47,348 nt of DNA, taken from CAZUCE01 sp964619265 (lineage in GTDB: Bacteria; Planctomycetota; UBA1135; GCA-002686595). Positions 42,083 through 47,348 of the stretch are shown here, in pieces (positions within the stretch are counted from its first letter, which is position 1; each line of letters begins with the position of its first letter). The notes beneath the pieces are model-generated. The model worked only from the letters and a program-made list of their open reading frames with translations, was not told the DNA's origin and made no database searches. A program made the position numbers and the translations under genes. Location of the stretch: NCBI GenBank assembly GCA_964619265.1, contig CAZUCE010000034.1, positions 1 to 47,348 of the forward strand, read 5' to 3'.

Positions 42083-42555
42083 GGGAGCAGGCAGGCCAGG
42101 GGAGGAAATCGGCCGGAGGGTTGGTCAGGCCGCTGGAGGATCCGAGCGGGCCGCGACTCGAGCCCGACCCAGTGCCTCGAAAAAGAGGCCTTCGACATCT
42201 TATCGGCTACAAGGCCTCGATTTTGAAGCCTTCCATCCGATCCCATGGAAAGCCGCCCAAAAGAGGCTTTCCAGACCAAACGCCCCCTTACGCATCACTT
42301 ATGCAGCTCTAGGGCTCATGTTTGCACCCCGAAGCGGCCCTTGGGGGGCCCGCCGAAGACCTCGTCGCTGCCCTCGGTTCTTTCAAGCCCCAACCGGCTG
42401 CCACTTTGACACGCACCTGGAGGCCCCCCCGGCCCCCCTGCCAGCTTGACAGCGCCACCACCCCGGCACGCCCCGCCGTCGGGCGCCAGACGAGACGGCA
42501 CGCGCTTTGCTTTGACCGGGCGTCGCCCTCCGGGGCGAGACCACCCCTCACGCCC
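42083..42555. other. 473-bp intergenic region with operator-like repeats
   Basis: This region lies between divergent hipB and the response regulator gene; I see no gene in it. The hipB-proximal half holds two 8-bp inverted repeats (listed separately). The rest is rich in Pro/Arg-coding-like codons but has no start with family support. Confidence 0.4.
42186..42273. promoter_or_regulatory. Candidate HipB operators
   Basis: GAGGCCTT (42186-42193) and its reverse complement AAGGCCTC (42212-42219) form one dyad. GGAAAGCC (42248-42255) and GGCTTTCC (42266-42273) form a second. A GAAGCCTTCC at 42226-42235 lies between them. Two spaced dyads upstream of hipBA fit the known use of multiple HipB operators, though the sequences differ from those of E. 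coli. Confidence 0.45.
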
Positions 42556-42933
42556 TTGATCCCCCGCCGCCGCATCCTCCTCGCCGACGACGACCGCCTG
42601 CTTCGGCTCGGCGTCGCGGACCTGCTCGACTCCCTCGACCTCGAAGTCCTCGAGGCCGAGTGCGGCAGCGAGGCGGTCGAGATCGGACGAAAGAGCGAAA
42701 TCCACGCCGCCCTGCTCGACCTCCACATGCCCGACTTCACGGGCCTCGAAGTCATCCCCCAGCTGCTCGAGCTGCGCACCGGCCTGCCCTGCATCGTCTA
42801 TTCCGGCGACCTCACTCCGGCGCTTGAGATCGAGGCCTTCGATTGCGGCGCCTTCGCGGTCCTGAAAAAACCGGTCGACCCGCCGCGGCTCCGCGAGGAA
42901 GTCCGTCGAGCCATCGCGCTTTGGGATCGCTGA
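42556..42933 (+). CDS. Single-domain response regulator receiver protein
   Basis: This 125-residue protein is a bare receiver domain. Acidic-pocket residues are in LLADDDRLLRLG, the phospho-acceptor is Asp55 in ALLDLHMPDFTG, the switch Ser83 is in VYSGD, and the conserved Lys is in VLKKPVD. No output domain is attached, so it may act by protein contact, like CheY or Spo0F. TTG 42556 is the best start because the receiver fold begins there; an upstream ATG at 42322 would add non-family sequence. No histidine kinase is in the window. It precedes groES by 100 bp. Confidence 0.85.
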   Translation: MIPRRRILLADDDRLLRLGVADLLDSLDLEVLEAECGSEAVEIGRKSEIHAALLDLHMPDFTGLEVIPQLLELRTGLPCIVYSGDLTPALEIEAFDCGAFAVLKKPVDPPRLREEVRRAIALWDR

Positions 42934-42954
42934 TCGATCCCGCGCCCTAGCCTT

Positions 42955-42981
42955 CGCCGCGAGCTCTCCCAGCTCGCGGCG
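42955..42981. repeat. Perfect hairpin between response regulator and groES
   Basis: CGCCGCGAGCT (42955-42965) pairs with AGCTCGCGGCG (42971-42981) around CTCCC. No T-run follows. It is not the CIRCE sequence. It may be a terminator or a groESL leader element. Confidence 0.55.
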
Positions 42982-43033
42982 CAACTGTTCCAACCCCTCC
43001 CAACCACTTCAGCTAAGCAACCTCACTCGAATC

Positions 43034-43339
43034 ATGGCTACCAAGACCAAGACCACCGTCCGCCCCCTCGGAGACCGCGTCCTCGTTCAGCGCACCGAAG
43101 CGGAAGAGAAGACCTCCGGCGGCATCCTTCTGCCCGAGTCCGCGAAGGAAAAGCCCAAGGAAGGCAAGATCATCGCCGTGGGCGACGGCAAGCAGCTGGA
43201 CGACGGCAAGCGCACCACCTTCTCGGTCAAAAAAGGCGACCAGATCCTCTTCAGCTCCTACGCCGGCACCGAAATCAAGGTCGACGGCGAGGAGTACCTG
43301 ATCATGCGTGAGGACGACATCCTCGGCATCATCGGCTGA
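43034..43339 (+). CDS. groES: Co-chaperonin GroES
   Basis: GroES is the heptameric lid of the GroEL folding chamber. The 101-residue protein has the family core: VRPLGDRVLVQRTEAEEKTSGGILLPESAKEKPKEGKIIAVG, with the mobile-loop region TSGGILLP, and KKGDQILFSSYAGTEIKVDGEEYLIMREDDILGII. ATG 43034 is preceded by a leader with no good Shine-Dalgarno. groEL follows 48 bp downstream, the standard operon. Confidence 0.97.
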   Translation: MATKTKTTVRPLGDRVLVQRTEAEEKTSGGILLPESAKEKPKEGKIIAVGDGKQLDDGKRTTFSVKKGDQILFSSYAGTEIKVDGEEYLIMREDDILGIIG

Positions 43340-43387
43340 ACCGCGCGCTCCTAGGACGCCCCCACTCCCTCTTCAGAACAAGCAATC

Positions 43388-45010
43388 ATGGCCAAGCAAA
43401 TCAGCTACGACTCCGAAGCGCGGGAGCACATCCGTCAGGGTGTGCGCCACCTCGCTCGCGCAGTCAAAGTCACCCTCGGTCCCCGCGGCCGGAACGTCAT
43501 CATCCAAAAGTCGTTCGGTAGCCCGACCGTCACCAAGGATGGCGTCACCGTCTCGAAGGAAATCGACCTCGAGGATCCCTACCAGAACATGGGCGCGCAG
43601 CTCGTCAAAGAGGTCGCCAGCCGCACCAACGACGGCGCCGGCGACGGAACGACGACCGCGACCGTCCTCGCGGAGTCCATCTTCGAAGAGGGGCTCAAGA
43701 ACGTCACCGCCGGCGCCAACCCGATCGCGCTCAAGCGCGGCCTGGACGCCGCCGTCGACGCCGTCATCGGGTCGCTCCGCAAGATCTCGAACCCGATCAA
43801 GGGTCACGCCGACATCGCCCAAGTCGGCACCGTCGCCTCCAACGGCGACGCCGAAGTCGGTGAGATGATCGCCGAGGCCATGGACCGCGTCGGCAAAGAC
43901 GGTGTCATCACCGTCGAGGAGGGCAAGAGCCTTCAGACCGAGGTCGAGTGGGTCGAGGGCATGCAGTTCGACAAGGGCTACCTCTCCCCGCACTTCATCT
44001 CCGACCCCAAGTCGATGGAGTGCGTCATGGACGACGCCTACGTCCTGGTTCACGAGAAGAAGATCTCGACCGTCAAGGACATGATCCCGATCCTCGAAGA
44101 GGTCGCGCGCGGCGGCAAGCCGCTCCTGATCATCGCCGAAGACATCGACGGTGAAGCCCTCGCCACCCTCGTGGTCAACCGCCTCCGCGGCGCCTTCCCG
44201 GTCTGCGCCGTCAAGGCCCCGGGCTTCGGCGACCGCCGCAAGGCCATGCTCGAGGACATCGCGATCCTCACCGGTGGCACCCCCGTCATGGAGTCGACCG
44301 GCCAGTCCCTCGAGAGCATGAAGCTCGCGGACCTCGGCAAAGCCCGCAAGCTGATCGTCACCAAGGACACCACCACCGTCATCGAAGGGTCCGGCAAGAA
44401 GACCGACATCAAAGGCCGCATCGAACAGATCCGCGCCGAGATCGAGGCCACCAAGTCCGACTACGACCAGGAGAAGCTCCAAGAGCGCCTGGCCAAGCTC
44501 TCCGGCGGCGTTGCCCAAATCAACGTCGGCGCGGCCACCGAGGCCGAAATGAAAGAAAAGAAGGCCCGCGTAGAAGACGCCCTCCACGCCACCCGCGCTG
44601 CCGTCGAAGAAGGCATCGTCCCCGGCGGCGGAGTCGCCCTCCTCTCCTGCCAGCCCGCCATCGACAAGCTCAAGCTAGACGGTGACGAGCGCATCGGCGC
44701 CAACATCATCCGCCGGGCCCTCGAAGCCCCCATGCGCCAAATCGCCACCAACGCCGGCCAAGACGGCGCCGTGGTCGTCCAAAACGTCCGCGCCGCCAAC
44801 AAGCCAACCCACGGCTACAACGCCGGCACCGACAGCTACGAAGACCTGGTCAAGATCGGCGTGATCGACCCGACCAAGGTTTCGCGTACCGCCCTCACCA
44901 ATGCCGCCTCGGTCGCGAGCCTCCTGCTCACCACCGACGCCCTAGTCTCCGACAAGCCGGAGAAGAAGGAAGCCGCCGGTGCCGATGCGCATGCGGGGCA
45001 TATGCACTGA
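43388..45010 (+). CDS. groEL: Chaperonin GroEL
   Basis: GroEL forms the double-ring ATP-driven folding chamber. The 540-residue protein has the ATP-site motif NDGAGDGTTTATVLA, VTLGPRGRNVIIQKSFGSPTVTKDGVTVSKEIDLEDPYQNMGA, GYLSPHFISDPK, CAVKAPGFGDRRKAMLEDIAILTGG, and AAVEEGIVPGGGVALL. Instead of the usual Gly-Gly-Met tail it ends AGADAHAGHMH, with three histidines, which could bind metal or change cavity properties. Such His-rich tails mark some extra GroEL copies in multi-copy genomes, and planctomycetes often carry several. Regulation is not evident; no CIRCE operator is seen. Confidence 0.97.
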   Translation: MAKQISYDSEAREHIRQGVRHLARAVKVTLGPRGRNVIIQKSFGSPTVTKDGVTVSKEIDLEDPYQNMGAQLVKEVASRTNDGAGDGTTTATVLAESIFEEGLKNVTAGANPIALKRGLDAAVDAVIGSLRKISNPIKGHADIAQVGTVASNGDAEVGEMIAEAMDRVGKDGVITVEEGKSLQTEVEWVEGMQFDKGYLSPHFISDPKSMECVMDDAYVLVHEKKISTVKDMIPILEEVARGGKPLLIIAEDIDGEALATLVVNRLRGAFPVCAVKAPGFGDRRKAMLEDIAILTGGTPVMESTGQSLESMKLADLGKARKLIVTKDTTTVIEGSGKKTDIKGRIEQIRAEIEATKSDYDQEKLQERLAKLSGGVAQINVGAATEAEMKEKKARVEDALHATRAAVEEGIVPGGGVALLSCQPAIDKLKLDGDERIGANIIRRALEAPMRQIATNAGQDGAVVVQNVRAANKPTHGYNAGTDSYEDLVKIGVIDPTKVSRTALTNAASVASLLLTTDALVSDKPEKKEAAGADAHAGHMH

Positions 45011-45043
45011 GCCAAAGGGTCACACAACCTAAAGCCAGTCAAG

Positions 45044-45088
45044 CCGGCCCGGCACCTCGCGAAAGCGAGGTGCCGGGCCGGTTGCTTG
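45044..45088 (+). terminator. Intrinsic terminator after groEL
   Basis: A perfect 17-bp G/C-rich stem (45044-45060 with 45065-45081) closes a GAAA tetraloop and is followed by TTGCTTG. It closes the groESL operon and also faces the convergent gene at 45203. Confidence 0.88.
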
Positions 45089-45202
45089 AAAGAGCAGCTC
45101 TTTAGGAAGAGGGGGCTCTGCGGTCGTAAGTCGTTGGCCTACAAGGCAGCGCGGCTCTGTGGGTGTGAAGTCGGAAGGCTATCGGAAGGCGCTCGACTCG
45201 AT

Positions 45203-47287
45203 TCACGGCTCCGGAATATGCTGAACAACGAACCCTTTGACCATGCTACCAGCACGATCGAGCAGCGGATCCACAACCACGAGGCGACTATGATCAAGTG
45301 CGTCGGCGACCCAAGCGTCGAACTCTTCATCGTCGTAAATGATCCCCACCTCGTAGCTCTCGGGCGCATGCCCTGCTTGATCCCAATTCTTCAGGAAACG
45401 CGAGAGCTGCAGCGGGTCAGACAACAGCACCTGGCCTCCGTTGACGGAAAGGGGCACATCGGTGTCGGGATCCGCAAGAAAGCACAGCGGAGCGTAGAAA
45501 TCTCCGGCAGCGGGGTACTGCCGGCCGATGTGCTCGCTGTACCGCACCACTCTTGAAGACAAGCACTCAAAGATCTCCTCATCATCGTCCGCCAGTCCAA
45601 CCAATTGCGAGTGCAGTCCGAATCTCCAAGAGCCCGTCGTATAGCACGGAGGATCCCCCTCAGAATGCGCACGCGACAAATGAGCATTGAACTCTTGCGA
45701 CTTAACTTCGGCTGTTGGCCGATCAAACCGATCCAGACGACCCCTAGAGGTCAAGTGGCGAAGGCCTCCATCAGAGAGTTGGATTTCAACACAGAATGCC
45801 TTGCCCCTGGCGGCTGCGTTCTTGGGATTCCAGTAGATCCTTGCGACAGTGTTGCCAGCTATCTCCCTGGAAGCATCAAGCTCATTAAACAAGAGTTGGC
45901 CAGCTGGGCGCCTACGGCACCAGCCGACGGCGTCGAATTTGGTCAGATACTCCCTTCCCACCAGACCGGGAAACTGAACGATGCCAAGAACACGATCAAC
46001 TGTGCGGCGGCACTCGTCGTGAACAAGGCCTACGCCGTGCGCCGTCTCTAGGTCGTCCAGCTCGACAAGGGTGTTCTCCACAGCGGAGATCGGTTTGCCG
46101 CAATGCACGCATCGCTCGAAGCCTGAGCGCGATCGGATCAACCCGGAGCACACTTCGGCGTGTGCTATGGCGCAGGCCGACTGATCTGGATCATCCTCAA
46201 GGTTGCTCTCCAAGATGGTCACTTCGCTTACGCCGTCTAACGCCTCGCATTCCTCCAAGAGCCGCTCCATGCCCGCCTTTGTTGCAGCTCTCGCGTGAAC
46301 GCGGCTCCGTCTCCGCTCATGATCCCCCCAGAGAACATGCTCACTCTGAAACTCAAGACGGGGCTGACAAGCAGGGTCAAAGCGGCGGAACTCCATGATA
46401 GTCAAGCCCGGCCCCGGCTCCTCCCAGTCGACAAGCACGACCTCCCGTCCACTCGGCACCAATCGATCGTCCGCGAGAGCATCTCTTATTTGGACCCCAA
46501 CATCCTCAGTACGCGTCGATTCAACGACGTTGGATTGCCGCCGGTACTGAGACAGTCGCTCATGAATTCCGGCACGATCTACTACTGTCCGATGAGATGC
46601 CCAATGAAGACACCACCTCCCAAGAAGGGACCAGATCAATGCTGGGTCGCCAACGCAGAACGAAGCCAGCATAACGAGCGCCGTCGACTCATAGGGCTGA
46701 CCCTGTCCCGCGTCAAGCTGAGCGACAGCAACATGACGACTAAACGACCTCAGTTGCTCGTCGGAACATTTCACTCCAGCGCGCGTAAAGAACCGACCAC
46801 GAACAACTTGCTCGTACGTGTCGACGACTTCCGCTTCGGTCCTGTTCAGGCCTCCATGCACAAACGCAGAATCACTGAGTCGAAGTTGGTCTAGTAGGCG
46901 CTTAAGGACAATGCGGACCTTTGATGACGCTTCGCTAGATGTGACGAGACCGAAAGTGTCATTTTCATTGCACCCAGCAAGATACTGGGCGACGAACTGA
47001 TCAATGACTCCCACGAAGTCCGAGTCGTCTTTGGCCGACAGCGCGAGCTTCCTCTTGACTTGTAGACGAAGGGCGTGACCGCCGTCGCAGGTGGCGGTTA
47101 GGTCATCGATAGGATCGCAAGACTCGAAGGACACTCCCTCGATCAACGCCGAGCGTGAAAGTGCGAAAAGTGGAGCAACATCGAACTGCTGATCCATCGC
47201 CAGTAGCAACCACGCCGCAACTTGCTGCTGGTACTCCACTCCCGCGTTCGTCGCCGCGCCGCCTCCGCTCTTGGATGTCGCTCCCAA
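45203..47287 (-). CDS. Large orphan protein with a nuclease-like N-terminus; candidate defence effector
   Basis: This 694-residue protein is not recognised as a whole. The N-terminal ~105 residues follow the pattern of DUF4297/Cap4-like restriction-endonuclease folds: GGAATNAGVEYQQQVAAWLLLAM, an acidic strand with Asp61/Asp62 (IDDLTATCDGG), and LQVKRKLAL with Gln76-x-Lys78. A possible zinc-binding knuckle (CVHC at 393-396, HDEC at 423-426) lies in the middle. The remainder has no recognisable domain. The start appears to be TTG 47287, since an in-frame stop lies six codons upstream. The gene is less GC-rich than the rest of the window, suggesting acquisition. Its upstream neighbours fall outside the window, so no operon can be judged. 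Confidence 0.6.
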   Translation of the reverse strand: MGATSKSGGGAATNAGVEYQQQVAAWLLLAMDQQFDVAPLFALSRSALIEGVSFESCDPIDDLTATCDGGHALRLQVKRKLALSAKDDSDFVGVIDQFVAQYLAGCNENDTFGLVTSSEASSKVRIVLKRLLDQLRLSDSAFVHGGLNRTEAEVVDTYEQVVRGRFFTRAGVKCSDEQLRSFSRHVAVAQLDAGQGQPYESTALVMLASFCVGDPALIWSLLGRWCLHWASHRTVVDRAGIHERLSQYRRQSNVVESTRTEDVGVQIRDALADDRLVPSGREVVLVDWEEPGPGLTIMEFRRFDPACQPRLEFQSEHVLWGDHERRRSRVHARAATKAGMERLLEECEALDGVSEVTILESNLEDDPDQSACAIAHAEVCSGLIRSRSGFERCVHCGKPISAVENTLVELDDLETAHGVGLVHDECRRTVDRVLGIVQFPGLVGREYLTKFDAVGWCRRRPAGQLLFNELDASREIAGNTVARIYWNPKNAAARGKAFCVEIQLSDGGLRHLTSRGRLDRFDRPTAEVKSQEFNAHLSRAHSEGDPPCYTTGSWRFGLHSQLVGLADDDEEIFECLSSRVVRYSEHIGRQYPAAGDFYAPLCFLADPDTDVPLSVNGGQVLLSDPLQLSRFLKNWDQAGHAPESYEVGIIYDDEEFDAWVADALDHSRLVVVDPLLDRAGSMVKGFVVQHIPEP

Positions 47288-47348
47288 GGTGTAGCTGGTG
47301 TATCAGTAGGTCTGTAAATTCGTCTAGCGCCGCGTAGCAGGCAGCATC

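Noticed and set aside
42934..43033. CIRCE heat-shock operator before groES
   Set aside because: The known TTAGCACTC-N9-GAGTGCTAA element is absent; the hairpin present has a different sequence.
43373..44587. Minus-strand open frame of 404 codons opposite groEL
   Set aside because: It is composed of Asp/Gly/Leu/Val runs typical of reversed GC-rich chaperonin codons; groEL is certain.
1..47348. CRISPR arrays, integrases, transposases and rRNA genes
   Set aside because: I looked for regularly spaced repeats and for typical recombinase or rRNA sequences and saw none; only the palindromic element at 10544-10720 suggests mobility.

Overview
The window is GC-rich bacterial chromosome with almost no recognisable phage or insertion-sequence content. 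Several traits point to Planctomycetota, probably one of its deep marine lineages: an ECF-type sigma factor resembling the Planctomycetaceae-specific subfamily, a one-piece sigma factor fused to a membrane anchor and ectodomain, an oversized signal peptidase I with insertions, a secreted FG-GAP protein and a secreted beta-helix protein, many lipoproteins, LPS-type export (LptB), and few strong Shine-Dalgarno sequences. The lineage is inferred from gene families only.

Left part (1-10.5 kb): a secreted LamG-like protein on the minus strand diverges from an S41-like lipoprotein. Next comes a tight housekeeping run, rph-rdgB-lepA-lepB (RNase PH, XTP pyrophosphatase, EF4, signal peptidase I), then a coupled VWA protein, ECF sigma factor and zinc anti-sigma factor.

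10.5-16.2 kb: a 177-bp palindromic element is followed by a minus-strand cluster. It encodes a lipoprotein with a GNAT domain, a sigma factor/transmembrane/carboxypeptidase-regulatory-like fusion, a sigma-less paralogue of that fusion's ectodomain, and a small membrane protein. I regard this cluster as the most unusual system in the window.

16.2-25.7 kb: a gene-free stretch with DnaA-box-like sites leads to lptB, etfB-etfA, a SanA/YdcF-like protein, and a lipoprotein kexin/subtilisin-like protease without a prodomain. The next gene encodes a separate lipoprotein that looks like the missing prodomain. A methyltransferase/thioesterase pair and a secreted beta-helix protein follow.

25.7-30.9 kb: an RNA-repair locus (rtcA, rtcB, divergent sigma54 activator rtcR) with a plausible -24/-12 promoter, hairpins downstream of rtcB, and a DUF5063-like gene coupled to rtcR.

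30.9-45.1 kb: an FG-GAP protein, tRNA-Val(CAC), a planctomycete-type sigma factor, ligA, a lipoprotein, a GCS2-type ligase coupled to cytidine deaminase, a DUF669-like protein, an M19 dipeptidase, a HipBA toxin-antitoxin pair with operator-like repeats, a single-domain response regulator, and groES-groEL with a strong terminator. The last 2.1 kb is less GC-rich and holds a large orphan protein with a nuclease-like N-terminus, a possible defence gene whose upstream context lies outside the window.

Recurring themes are 4-bp ATGA start/stop overlaps (five pairs), long GC-rich hairpins ending operons, and cell-envelope sensing by sigma factors.
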